From Paenibacillus sabinae T27 (lineage in GTDB: Bacteria; Bacillota; Bacilli; Paenibacillales; Paenibacillaceae): DNA of 64,000 nucleotides. The DNA lies in NCBI RefSeq assembly GCF_000612505.1, contig NZ_CP004078.1, positions 727,001 through 791,000 of the forward strand, written 5' to 3'. Shown here one piece after another: positions 46,750-55,773 of the stretch; positions within the stretch are counted from its first letter, which is position 1; each line of letters begins with the position of its first letter. The position numbers and the translations under genes were made by a program. The notes beneath the pieces are model-generated. The model did not search any database. It was not told where the DNA came from and worked only from the letters and a program-made list of their open reading frames with translations.

Positions 46750-46966
46750 CGGGGTGTTGATGGCCGTTAAGACGGCTAAGGCCGAATTCGAGGGTAATGT
46801 CCGGGACGCGTTCGGCCGCTCGATCGCAGGCAACGTATTCGAGCCGCTTGTCGCGGAAGCGGGGGCGCTTCTTCGGATGGAGGAGCTTGCGGAACGGCAG
46901 CTTCATCAGGCGGATCTGCTGCTTGAAGAAGCGCGGTTCATTGCGGGTGAGCCGTATGGGGATTAA
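46742..46966 (+). CDS. Small helical protein, 74 aa
   Basis: TTG start overlapping the previous stop, with GGGGAG upstream. Mostly helical and acidic (FEGNVRDAFGRSIAGNVFEP, RMEELAERQLHQADLLLEEA). It resembles a second, WXG-less partner of the small helical protein upstream, but no family is recognised. It overlaps the FtsK-like gene by 11 nt. Confidence 0.6.
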   Translation: MFNGVLMAVKTAKAEFEGNVRDAFGRSIAGNVFEPLVAEAGALLRMEELAERQLHQADLLLEEARFIAGEPYGD

Positions 46967-49664
46967 CCGCCAAACCGGCCTTGCCCTCACGGAACGTCTG
47001 TTGAAGCTGACGTCAGAGCTCGAGCGAATCTCCGAGGAGCGGCGCCTTGCTTACGAATGGCTCCGGCGGGAAATTCCCGGCGAGCATCTCCGGCTGGAGG
47101 ACTACGATCTTCTGAAGTCGCGTCAGGAGGCGGTACAGGAAGTCTTCACCCGGGACTGGAACCGGAAGCTCGCGGAACTGGACGAATGGTGCCGCAGGGT
47201 GCGCCGGAGACAGCCGCGCTTGATTGACCTTCAAGAAGAACATCTGAATAACGGCGATAAGCTTCCGGATGCGCTTGCCTTCGGCCGTATGAAGCTGAGT
47301 TGTGAAGGATGGAGCGGTCATGTTCCGCGGCTCCTCCCCTTCCCGTTCAAGCGGGGAATCCGGATGTCCAACGATCGGAAGGAACAAAGCTGGCTGCATC
47401 AGCTGCTGCTGCGGCTCATGACCGCCTTGCCGGCGAATGCTCTGCGGATCGTGGCATACGATCCCCTGCACCTCGGGTCCGCGCTGCGGCCGTTTCTTCC
47501 GCTGCTCGATCTGCAGAAGCCGTTCGCCGACCGGCGAATATGGACGCGCTCGGAAGAGATCGAGGAGGTGCTCCGGCGGGAACTGGACGACATCGAGCAA
47601 CTGCTTCAGCGAAGGTTCGGCGGAAGCGCGGTCGACTGGCAGTCGTACAATAAGCTTCACCCTGACCATGCGATTCCATACAAAGTCCTCGTCGTCCTTC
47701 ATGTGCCGGAGCAGTTGACGGAGAAGAGCCTATGGTACTTGGGACGAATCTTGGAATTCGGTCCGGCATGCGGCGTGCTTCCCATCTTGTCGATGGAGGA
47801 GGGCAGTTTGGAGGACCGCCGATATGACGCGCTGCGCGGACAAGTCGAACGATTGACGCAAGGCATCGAGCAGCTGCTCGAATCGAATCCGGTCTTCCGA
47901 TCCTTCCGTCACTTGGCGGTAACCGAGGAGCAGGAACAATGGCCCGACCGACTGCTGGACTTGCTCGGCCGGCTTGCGGAACGATATCGAAGCTCGAACG
48001 CGTTCATCCGGAAGATCCGGGACCAGTGGGGGGAGGCGGCCTGCTGGACGGCCTCGTCGAGGGACGGTATAAGCGCCTGTATCGGCTGGACGCCCGACGG
48101 AAGGGAAGTCGAATTTACGCTCGGGCGCGTGGACAGCGAGCATCATGCGCTGCTGGCCGGCCGCTCCGGATCGGGCAAGTCGAACCTGCTTCACGTTCTG
48201 ATCCATAGCCTCTGTCACCGCTACGCGCCGGACGAGCTGCAAGTCTACATGCTGGACTACAAGCAGGGAACCGAATTCGCTGTCTATGCGAATCCACCGC
48301 TGCCGCAAGCCGTGCTGGTGGCGACCGAGAGCGATCCGGAGTACGGCACGACCGTGCTCGCGCATATCGAGCAGGAGCTGCAGCGCCGCGCGTCCGCATT
48401 CAAGCGGCATGCCGTGCGCGACTGCGCCGAATACCGGAAGAACACGGGCTTGCCGCTGCCGAGAGTGCTGCTCATCATCGACGAGTTCCAGCTGCTGTTC
48501 TCGGAGAATAAGGATGTCGCGGAGGCCGCGGAGAAGAGCCTGAACATGCTGCTGAGGCAAGGCAGGGCGTACGGCATTCATGTCTTGCTCGCGACCCAGA
48601 CGCTGAAGGGCATTCAATCGATGTCGATGGCGCAGCTGATCAGCCAGATCGGCTGCCGAATGGCGCTGGCCTGCAGCGAAGAAGATTCGGCCATGATTCT
48701 CGGCTCGAACAACTGGGCAGCGGCCGAACTGAAGAGCCCGCCCGAGGGCATTCTGAACGACGCCAACGGGGCCGGGTCGGCGAATCGGCGGTTCTTAATT
48801 CCGTATGCGGAACCGGACCTCATCCGGTCGCATCTGGACGAGCTGCACGAACGGTCTGAACAGAGGGGGTTCGCTTCCTCCGCCAAGATCTTCAACGGGG
48901 CGCATCTGCCGCCGATTCCGGATTCCCGCAGCTATGCGGCGCAGCTTGCCGGTGCCGGGGAGCCGGCGCTTGTCCTGGGCGAGAAGCTGGATTTCAGCGG
49001 GAACCCGCTCCGCCTAGCCTTCGACCGGCAGCAGCCCGGTCATCTGCTCATTGCCGGGCACGATCCCGTTATTCGGCAGGGGTTACTGCTGTCCGTTATT
49101 CGGAGCTTAAGCCTGAGCGAGCACGTCAGGCGAATCGCGTATTACGACGCCGCGAACAAGGGCGCTTCTGCGCTGCGTGAGGCGGCAGTCGAATCGGCGG
49201 GCAGTCGAATTCGGCTGTTCGGATACGAATGGGACGGCGATTTCTCGTTCCTCGATCATACGGAAGACGGCAAAGCCGACGTGTTGATCATTGACGGTCT
49301 GGAGAACGCGAAGCCGTTCCATAGCGCCGTGCCGTCCTTCGGCAAGCCTAAGGATCCGGCTTCGCCGGCGGACAGCCTTCGCAGGACGCTTGAATCCGGA
49401 CATTCGCCGATTGTCATTGCGGTGGTGGACAATTGGCGCAAAGCGAACGCCGCTTGCAAGGATTTGCTCCCCCAGTTCGAGCTCAAGATCGGTTATCGCC
49501 TCTCGGAGGATGATGCCGGCGCGCTTGTCCAGGGCGGCGGGTTCGCTAAGCTGAAAGGGCTCGACAACGGGAATAAAGCCGTCTTCATCGACAAGCTGAA
49601 GAACCGGCAGGATTGGTTCCGCCCTTATTGCGACATTCACACGGAGAAGGATGAACCATGGTGA
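46956..49664 (+). CDS. FtsK/SpoIIIE-like ATPase (DNA translocase or EssC-type), 902 aa
   Basis: Start at ATG 46956; the frame is open further left but without a ribosome site. The N-terminal ~330 residues are helical. The main ATPase has LLAGRSGSGKSNLLHVL (Walker A, ~400), YMLDYKQGTEFAVY, LLIIDEFQLLFSE (Walker B, ~505), LATQTLKGI, as in FtsK/SpoIIIE/EssC. A second module (~690-880: HLLIAGHDPVIRQGLLLSVI, DVLIIDGLENAKP) keeps the shape but lacks GKS/T, so it is probably inactive. No membrane segments, unlike FtsK and EssC, so it is cytoplasmic; a HerA-like role in DNA translocation is plausible (inference). Confidence 0.85.
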   Translation: MGINRQTGLALTERLLKLTSELERISEERRLAYEWLRREIPGEHLRLEDYDLLKSRQEAVQEVFTRDWNRKLAELDEWCRRVRRRQPRLIDLQEEHLNNGDKLPDALAFGRMKLSCEGWSGHVPRLLPFPFKRGIRMSNDRKEQSWLHQLLLRLMTALPANALRIVAYDPLHLGSALRPFLPLLDLQKPFADRRIWTRSEEIEEVLRRELDDIEQLLQRRFGGSAVDWQSYNKLHPDHAIPYKVLVVLHVPEQLTEKSLWYLGRILEFGPACGVLPILSMEEGSLEDRRYDALRGQVERLTQGIEQLLESNPVFRSFRHLAVTEEQEQWPDRLLDLLGRLAERYRSSNAFIRKIRDQWGEAACWTASSRDGISACIGWTPDGREVEFTLGRVDSEHHALLAGRSGSGKSNLLHVLIHSLCHRYAPDELQVYMLDYKQGTEFAVYANPPLPQAVLVATESDPEYGTTVLAHIEQELQRRASAFKRHAVRDCAEYRKNTGLPLPRVLLIIDEFQLLFSENKDVAEAAEKSLNMLLRQGRAYGIHVLLATQTLKGIQSMSMAQLISQIGCRMALACSEEDSAMILGSNNWAAAELKSPPEGILNDANGAGSANRRFLIPYAEPDLIRSHLDELHERSEQRGFASSAKIFNGAHLPPIPDSRSYAAQLAGAGEPALVLGEKLDFSGNPLRLAFDRQQPGHLLIAGHDPVIRQGLLLSVIRSLSLSEHVRRIAYYDAANKGASALREAAVESAGSRIRLFGYEWDGDFSFLDHTEDGKADVLIIDGLENAKPFHSAVPSFGKPKDPASPADSLRRTLESGHSPIVIAVVDNWRKANAACKDLLPQFELKIGYRLSEDDAGALVQGGGFAKLKGLDNGNKAVFIDKLKNRQDWFRPYCDIHTEKDEPW

Positions 49665-50245
49665 ACAACGATAATGTGACGCTCTTCGTCGTTCTGGATA
49701 CGTCGGGTAGTATGAGCGAGATGGGCAAGCTTGCGACGGCGGCGAATATGCTCGCCTATGTGCGGGCATGCGTCCGCATGCGGCAGGGACTGTTTCCCTT
49801 CGATCGGTTGACCTTGCTCCTCTGGAACGACGAAACGCGGGTGATGGCGCTCGATCCCGATGAAGCCCCCCCGGTTCTCACGGGCGTAGGAAGCAACAGT
49901 CTTACCGGTCTGACGGAGATGCTGCAGCGAATCGTGCCGGATGAAGCCGGGAAGAGCCGGCTGCTGCTCCTCTCGGACGGTAACTTCTCGGCCGACGAGC
50001 TTCGCGGGTTCAAGAACTGGTTGATCAAGCGGAAGCGATACGACGTCAGGGCGGTGGCGGTCGGCATGGATGCCGATACGGCCGCGCTTAAGGCGTTGAC
50101 GCCCGGCGGCCGCGTGTATGCCGCAGCCGAGATCGGCAATGCCCTGAAGCGATGGCCCTTGCAGGAAGAAGCCGCTAAGCCGCCGCGAAGATTAAGCGAC
50201 TTGTCCCGGATTGCGCCGTCGGAGAGGGTTAGCGAATGGGCGTAA
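49658..50245 (+). CDS. Second TerY-like VWA protein, 195 aa
   Basis: Overlaps the FtsK-like gene by 7 nt. MIDAS: FVVLDTSGSMSEMGK (~10-24), then GSNSLTGLTEML (Thr) and LLLLSDGNFSADE (~104). Nearly pure VWA domain, different in sequence from the VWA at 44.5 kb. With the following PP2C and kinase it forms the VWA-PP2C-kinase triad. Confidence 0.88.
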   Translation: MVNNDNVTLFVVLDTSGSMSEMGKLATAANMLAYVRACVRMRQGLFPFDRLTLLLWNDETRVMALDPDEAPPVLTGVGSNSLTGLTEMLQRIVPDEAGKSRLLLLSDGNFSADELRGFKNWLIKRKRYDVRAVAVGMDADTAALKALTPGGRVYAAAEIGNALKRWPLQEEAAKPPRRLSDLSRIAPSERVSEWA

Positions 50246-50991
50246 CCTTCGACCGGTGGGGGATCTGGGGAGCCAGCATGATCGGACCGCTGCATATAAA
50301 GCGCAAGCTGCCGAACCAGGACGCATGGTTTGCCCGCCAGTACAAGTGGGGGGACGTCGTGGCGGTGTCCGACGGACTCGGGAGCCGTCCCCGTTCCGAC
50401 ATCGGTTCGACCGCCGCCGTGCAGGCGGTCGTCGATGCGGCGCGGATCTGCGGCGGCTATCCCGAGGAGCGCGTGACGGAATTTCTCCAATTAATCCACG
50501 CCATATGGCTCATGCGCATTGCACCCTATAAGGCGGGCGACTGCGGGGCGACCTGTCTGTTCGTCATTCGTGCTGGCGGCCGAAGTTTGATGGCGCAGCT
50601 GGGTGACGGACTGATCGTCGCGCACGGGGAGAGGACCGAGCCGCGGCTCCTATTCGACGACAAGGAAGATGCCTTCGTCAATATGACGGCCGCCCTGAAC
50701 CGGGACTTCGACGGGGCGGCGTGGAGAACGCTCGTCTCGGACGCCCGTCTGTACGACGCGTTCCTCCTCTGTACGGACGGCATATCCGAGGATTTGGTTC
50801 CGGAGAAGCGGGTTGAATTTGCCAAGGAGTTGTACGCGGCATACCGCGGGATACCGGCCCCCGAGCGAAGACGGGATATTCGCAGATGGCTGAAGGAATG
50901 GCCCGTTCCCCGGCATACGGACGACAAAACGATTGCATGTCTTTACAGAGAGCAGGTAGACGAGCATGGAATCCAGGCAATGGATCGATGA
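50236..50991 (+). CDS. PP2C-like Ser/Thr protein phosphatase, 251 aa
   Basis: Short PP2C domain: LPNQDAWFAR (metal-binding Asp), VVAVSDGLGSRPRSDIGS, MAQLGDGLIVAHG, FLLCTDGISEDL. These correspond to the metal-binding motifs of PPM/PP2C enzymes; the usual RxxNED start is shortened. It overlaps both neighbours and should reverse phosphorylation by the adjacent kinase. Confidence 0.88.
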   Translation: MGVTFDRWGIWGASMIGPLHIKRKLPNQDAWFARQYKWGDVVAVSDGLGSRPRSDIGSTAAVQAVVDAARICGGYPEERVTEFLQLIHAIWLMRIAPYKAGDCGATCLFVIRAGGRSLMAQLGDGLIVAHGERTEPRLLFDDKEDAFVNMTAALNRDFDGAAWRTLVSDARLYDAFLLCTDGISEDLVPEKRVEFAKELYAAYRGIPAPERRRDIRRWLKEWPVPRHTDDKTIACLYREQVDEHGIQAMDR

Positions 50992-52447
50992 ACATAACCA
51001 TATTCATATCAACGACGAACGACTGGGCGCCGGGGGGCAAGGTGTTGTCTACCGGACGCTCGACCCGAATATCGCCCTGAAGCTGGTGACGGACCAGAAC
51101 GGCAATCCCGTCACGAATCGGGATGCGTGCGAGCGATACCGCAAGAAGTTCAAGCAGGTACAGCTATTGCCTCTGCCGCAGGGAATCCGGGTCGCGCTGC
51201 CTTCCGCCCTGCTGAAGGGTTATGCGGGCTACGTCATGACGCTGCTTACGGAAATGGTACCATTCAGCCATTTCTGGCTCGGCGAGAAGGCGGCTCGGCG
51301 CATCCGGGCGGAGGATATTCCGGCATGGCTCGACGAGATGCCCGAAGAGCAGGCGAAACACTTGATGCATTACGCGAATACGGGCGGGTTAAAGCGCAGA
51401 TTGACGGCGCTTGCCCGGTGTGCCGACGTACTGTCCCGCCTGCATGTGGCCGGGCTCGTCTACGGCGACATATCGCCGAACAACGTCTTCCTGTCGAGCG
51501 ACCCGTCTTCTTCCGAGGTCTGGCTGATCGACGCCGACAATCTGCGTTACGACCCCGATCCGCGGGGATCGAGCGTCTATACGCCCGGATACGGCGCGCC
51601 GGAAGTCATGCAGGAACGGGACCGAACCCGGTTCCGGAGCGACTGTCACGCCTTCGCCGTTCTGGCGTTCCGTATGCTGACGTTTAACCATCCGTTCCTC
51701 GGCGATTACGTCAAAGGCGGAGACTGGGCCGACGACGAGGGCGACCCGAGCGGAACGCGCGAGGAACGCGCCTATGCCGGGCTCATTCCGTGGATCTATG
51801 AAGCCGATGACGACTCCAACCGCACGGAAGACGGGCTGCCCGCCGAGTTGGTATTGACCGAGCCGCTTGTCGCGCTGTTTGACGAGACATTCGGAGCCGG
51901 ACGCACGCAATTCTGGCGGCGGCCGTCTATCTTCCATTGGCCGGAGGCGCTTGCGGCAGCGGCCGATGAGACGATCGAATGTTCCGCTTGCCGGATGTCT
52001 TGGTACATGGACAAGCACGGAAGCCGATGTCCTTATTGTGATACGGCGGCCCCGCCTCATCTGGCCGTCCGGGTCTATTCGTGGGACGGCGGCGCGATCG
52101 ACGAAGGCAGTCCGGAATGGACGTACTTCAGCCGCTTGCCGTCCGTCGATGATCAGCTTGCGCTGCCGGAACGGCTGTTCAAGCCTTTCGACGGGGAGCA
52201 CGGTTTCCGGACGGCCGTCACGTTGACGATGGACGAGAGGTCCATCGTGCTTAAAGCAGAAGACCCCGGTTCGCTGGAACTGTATGTCGCCTTCCCGAAT
52301 GAACGAGGCGAGCAGTTCCAACGCATCCATTCATCCGTACAATTGCCGGCCGACGTCCGGCGGACCGGCTTCTGGCTGGCGTCCGGCGGCGTAGAACCCC
52401 GCGTGATCAGCTTCGGGATAACGATGGAGGAAGACGCATGGAGCTAA
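50966..52447 (+). CDS. Atypical Ser/Thr protein kinase with C-terminal zinc ribbon, 493 aa
   Basis: Kinase core: LGAGGQGVVYR (Gly loop, ~20), IALKLV (Lys), LVYGDISPNNVFLS (catalytic loop, ~165; Y-G-D in place of H-R-D but Asp and Asn kept), LIDADNLRY (D-A-D in place of D-F-G, ~188), YTPGYGAPEVM (activation segment). Zinc ribbon at ~340-360 (CSACRMSWY and CPYCD), then a beta-rich C-terminal domain. Such variant loops occur in the kinase of TerY-type triads. It starts 26 nt before the phosphatase stop, so the two are made together. Confidence 0.88.
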   Translation: MESRQWIDEHNHIHINDERLGAGGQGVVYRTLDPNIALKLVTDQNGNPVTNRDACERYRKKFKQVQLLPLPQGIRVALPSALLKGYAGYVMTLLTEMVPFSHFWLGEKAARRIRAEDIPAWLDEMPEEQAKHLMHYANTGGLKRRLTALARCADVLSRLHVAGLVYGDISPNNVFLSSDPSSSEVWLIDADNLRYDPDPRGSSVYTPGYGAPEVMQERDRTRFRSDCHAFAVLAFRMLTFNHPFLGDYVKGGDWADDEGDPSGTREERAYAGLIPWIYEADDDSNRTEDGLPAELVLTEPLVALFDETFGAGRTQFWRRPSIFHWPEALAAAADETIECSACRMSWYMDKHGSRCPYCDTAAPPHLAVRVYSWDGGAIDEGSPEWTYFSRLPSVDDQLALPERLFKPFDGEHGFRTAVTLTMDERSIVLKAEDPGSLELYVAFPNERGEQFQRIHSSVQLPADVRRTGFWLASGGVEPRVISFGITMEEDAWS

Positions 52448-55400
52448 GGAATCTTCGCAGTGGTACCGACCTGGAATTATGGGTCGTGCCCGCGGATAAA
52501 CAGATGAAACCGGCAGCCGGCTTCGTGACGATCGATCCCTCGGACCTGCCGGACGAATATCGCCTTGTTCAAGACGGCAAGGCGATTCCGGTTGCGCTAA
52601 GGGATAAACACCAGCAAGCCGAGCTGGACCACCATATTAAGCGCGGATCGGCTCGGATCGCCCATATCGTCAATACCGGCAGAGACGGTTCGGCGCTGTT
52701 GCGCATCCATTTCTTCCAGGGGCCGGTCATCGAGATGGGTGCAATCGATATCGCGCTTGACGATCGGATTCTCGCCGCGGCGAGCAGGCACGGCTTCCGC
52801 TGTTCCAGCGTGGTTGATCTGGCGAAGACGCTGCAAGAACGGATCGTCATTCGTACGGGGGAATCCGAACGGGACCGGTACTTCTTGCTGCTGGCCGGAG
52901 CGGCGGCGGATGACGACTTTCAGTCGACGGAAGACCAAGTCCACGCCGAACGGTGGTTCTCGATCTGCGCGGACGGCTTCCGCATCCCGACGGAGAAGCG
53001 GGCTATCCGCAAAGGGGAAGAGGTCTTCTTCGCCAACCGGTTCGTCGGCGCGAAGCTCGACGCGGACCGCGCCCTTCGGCTCGTCAGGGGAGAAATCCGC
53101 TTCTCGGACAAGGCCGAACGGATCACCGCGCTTGCGGCAGGCGAGATGTCGCGCATTATTCAACAGAAGGGCAGCTATCTCAAGAAGTGGGACGAGTACG
53201 CCGCTTACGAGGGCGAGATTCTGCTCGCCAAGGCGAGGGCGGTCGGTAAAATCGCCTATGCCGGCTTCAATTCCGTGGACCGCGGGATCAAGTTTTTCGT
53301 CGACGAGGTGCCGAATAAGCTGTCCATGGACGACAAGCTGGAAGTGACCGACGAGATCCCCGTCTATCTGAAAGACCCGGACATGGAATGGCAGGAATAC
53401 AGCATGCACCTCGAGCAGGAATTCAAGGGGGAAAGCCAGCCGTCCGAGAAGGAAGAGGTCGTCACGGCGGATATTATCGAGATCGGCGCGAAGAGCATTA
53501 CGCTGGCGACGGATGCCATTCCGGAGAAACCGACCGGGTTCCTGCTGCTGTCGATCCAAGGCGACAAGGCGCAGATCAAGCGCAAGTTGAAAGCGAGAAA
53601 GCTGATTCTGGAAGGGCGAAGCGCGAACCCGCTGCTCGGTCTGCTGATCGAGGAAGACGGAGAACTGCCGGATACCCAGCGCGTCACGAAGCATAAGCCG
53701 CTGACGCCGTTCGTGAAGGACAAGATATTCAAACACCCGCCGACGCCCAGACAGAGCGAAGCGATCGATATCGCCCTCAACACGCCGGATATCGCGCTCA
53801 TTCAAGGACCGCCGGGCACGGGGAAGACGACCGTCATCACGGCCATCATCGAGCGGCTGAACGAGATCCACGACAAGAGCCGATCGGTGCGGGGCCAGAT
53901 TCTCGTATCCGCGTTTCAGCACGATGCGGTAGAGAATATGACCTCGCGGCTTAGCGTCAATTCCTTGCCCCCGGTCAAATACGGCAGGCGCAGCGGGGAG
54001 GAAGAATCGTCTTCGGATCTGGTGTCCGATCGGATCGCGATCTGGTGCAGCGAGATCACCTCGAAGATCCGCGAGAAGAATCCGCAGATCGCCGAGCTTG
54101 AGGAACAGCGCCGGCTGAACGCCTCCTTCCGGCTGTACACCCACTCGCCGTCCGACCGGAACGCGATGGACTTGCTGAAGCAGATGCTCGCATTACCTCG
54201 TTCCCTCATGCCGACGGAACTTCTCGATCAGGCGAGCGAGTTGTTCGACCAGTTGGAAGACGAGAACAGGCTGCAGGGCGCCGACTCAGACATCTTGCCG
54301 CTCGTTCGATCGCTGCGCGTGACGGATGCCGGCTTCCGGGACGACGGTCCGTGGCGTGCCTCCGACCTCTATATGCGCGTCGAAGAGGAATTGGACGAGG
54401 ACGAGCGGCATGCGCTGAAGTTGGCCGTGACATGGAAGCCGGGAAGGGAGCTTGCGTTCCTCGATCCGCTCAAGCGGCTGAAGCAGCGGCTGGTGGAGCG
54501 CTATGCGCCGAGGCCTTCTTACAAGATCGAGAAGCCCCGCGCGGATGTGCTGGAGCTATTCGGGAAAGTGGCCGAACAGCTGGCGCAGTCCAGAAACGCC
54601 AAGGACACGAAGGACGGTATTCTCGTGAACTTCCTGCACGAGCTGGAGAATAACCCCGTCGGCGTCCGGCGCGCGATCGAGGATTACAACTTCGTCTACG
54701 CGTCGACGGTGCAGGGGGCCGAAGGAAAGGCGATCAAGCGGGTCAAGCTGGGCGCGGGCGAGGAGAATGTCGTCTTCGATTCCGTGATCATCGACGAAGC
54801 GGCCCGGACGAGTCCGCCCGATCTGCTAATCCCGATGACGCAAGCCGAGAAACGCATCATTCTGGTGGGGGACCACCGGCAGCTTCCGCACATCATCAAC
54901 GACGATATCGTTTCGAAGCTGGACGCCGAATTGCCCGACGAATCGATCGCTTCGGACAACGAACTGCTGCGCGTCAGCATGTTCGAGTATTTGTTCAATC
55001 GGCTCAAGAAGCTGGAACAGATGGACGGCATCAGCCGGACGGTGACGCTTGACGCGCAGTACCGGATGCATCCTATGCTCGGCGAGTTCGTCAGCGACAT
55101 GTTCTATAAGCCTTATAACGAGGCGTTTCGTTCGCCGCTGGAGGAGAAGTACTTCCAGCACGAGCTTGCCGGCATGAACGGGCGGCCGCTCGGCTGGATC
55201 GATATCCAGTCCAGGGAAGAGGCCGAAGTCAATGCCGGGACGAGCTGGCGGAGGACGATCGAGGCGCATCGCATCGCGGAGAAGCTGAACGAATGGATCC
55301 ATTCCGAGCAGGGCAAGAACCTCAGCTTCGGCGTCATTACGTTTTACAAGGCACAAGTGGATTGCCTTTTCGAGGAGCTTCACAAATACGGGCTTGCCGA

Positions 55401-55773
55401 ACGGGTCGACCGAAAGTGGCAGATTGCCGCTCCCTATCGCTTCCTGAAGGATGAGCAGGGGCAGGATACCGCCCACGAGCGGCTCCGAATCGGAACGGTC
55501 GACGCGTTCCAGGGCATGGAGTTCGACGTGGTCTTCCTCTCGATGGTTCGAACGAACCGGCAGAACCGGCAGCAAGGGACGGGCCGCAATCTCAGCGCCA
55601 TATTCGGCCGCTTGCTGTCGGAGAATCTGCTGTGCGTCAGCATGAGCCGGCAGAAACGGCTGTTGATCGCGGCCGGCGACTCGGGACTCGTCATGCACGA
55701 GCTGGCCGGACAAGCCGTTCCTTCGCTGGCCGCGTTCTATCAATTGTGCACCAAGAGCGGAGTCATCCTATGA
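52438..55773 (+). CDS. SF1 helicase (Upf1/DNA2-like), 1111 aa
   Basis: The N-terminal ~420 residues are a separate domain of unknown type, with an OB/beta-rich look (VGKIAYAGFNSVDRGIKFFV). The helicase core follows: LIQGPPGTGKTTVITAI (I, ~455), SVIIDEAARTSPPDLLIP (II, ~783), VGDHRQLPHII (III), LDAQYRMHPMLGEF (IV, ~872), VDAFQGMEFDVVFLSMVRT (V), LLCVSMSRQKRLLIAAGD (VI). This is the Upf1-like SF1B pattern, usually 5'-3' on DNA or RNA. A 10-nt overlap links it to the kinase gene. Confidence 0.88.
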   Translation: MELRNLRSGTDLELWVVPADKQMKPAAGFVTIDPSDLPDEYRLVQDGKAIPVALRDKHQQAELDHHIKRGSARIAHIVNTGRDGSALLRIHFFQGPVIEMGAIDIALDDRILAAASRHGFRCSSVVDLAKTLQERIVIRTGESERDRYFLLLAGAAADDDFQSTEDQVHAERWFSICADGFRIPTEKRAIRKGEEVFFANRFVGAKLDADRALRLVRGEIRFSDKAERITALAAGEMSRIIQQKGSYLKKWDEYAAYEGEILLAKARAVGKIAYAGFNSVDRGIKFFVDEVPNKLSMDDKLEVTDEIPVYLKDPDMEWQEYSMHLEQEFKGESQPSEKEEVVTADIIEIGAKSITLATDAIPEKPTGFLLLSIQGDKAQIKRKLKARKLILEGRSANPLLGLLIEEDGELPDTQRVTKHKPLTPFVKDKIFKHPPTPRQSEAIDIALNTPDIALIQGPPGTGKTTVITAIIERLNEIHDKSRSVRGQILVSAFQHDAVENMTSRLSVNSLPPVKYGRRSGEEESSSDLVSDRIAIWCSEITSKIREKNPQIAELEEQRRLNASFRLYTHSPSDRNAMDLLKQMLALPRSLMPTELLDQASELFDQLEDENRLQGADSDILPLVRSLRVTDAGFRDDGPWRASDLYMRVEEELDEDERHALKLAVTWKPGRELAFLDPLKRLKQRLVERYAPRPSYKIEKPRADVLELFGKVAEQLAQSRNAKDTKDGILVNFLHELENNPVGVRRAIEDYNFVYASTVQGAEGKAIKRVKLGAGEENVVFDSVIIDEAARTSPPDLLIPMTQAEKRIILVGDHRQLPHIINDDIVSKLDAELPDESIASDNELLRVSMFEYLFNRLKKLEQMDGISRTVTLDAQYRMHPMLGEFVSDMFYKPYNEAFRSPLEEKYFQHELAGMNGRPLGWIDIQSREEAEVNAGTSWRRTIEAHRIAEKLNEWIHSEQGKNLSFGVITFYKAQVDCLFEELHKYGLAERVDRKWQIAAPYRFLKDEQGQDTAHERLRIGTVDAFQGMEFDVVFLSMVRTNRQNRQQGTGRNLSAIFGRLLSENLLCVSMSRQKRLLIAAGDSGLVMHELAGQAVPSLAAFYQLCTKSGVIL

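Noticed and set aside
45215..49664. A functional type VII secretion locus
   Set aside because: WXG and FtsK-like proteins are present, but the ATPase has no membrane segments and no EssB/EsaA/EccD-like gene is seen.
52597..54144. Long minus-strand open frames in the GC-rich right part (also at 44447-45316, 47730-48617, 55863-57170)
   Set aside because: They lie antisense to genes with clear motifs, lack family features and ribosome sites, and are expected from high-GC third positions.
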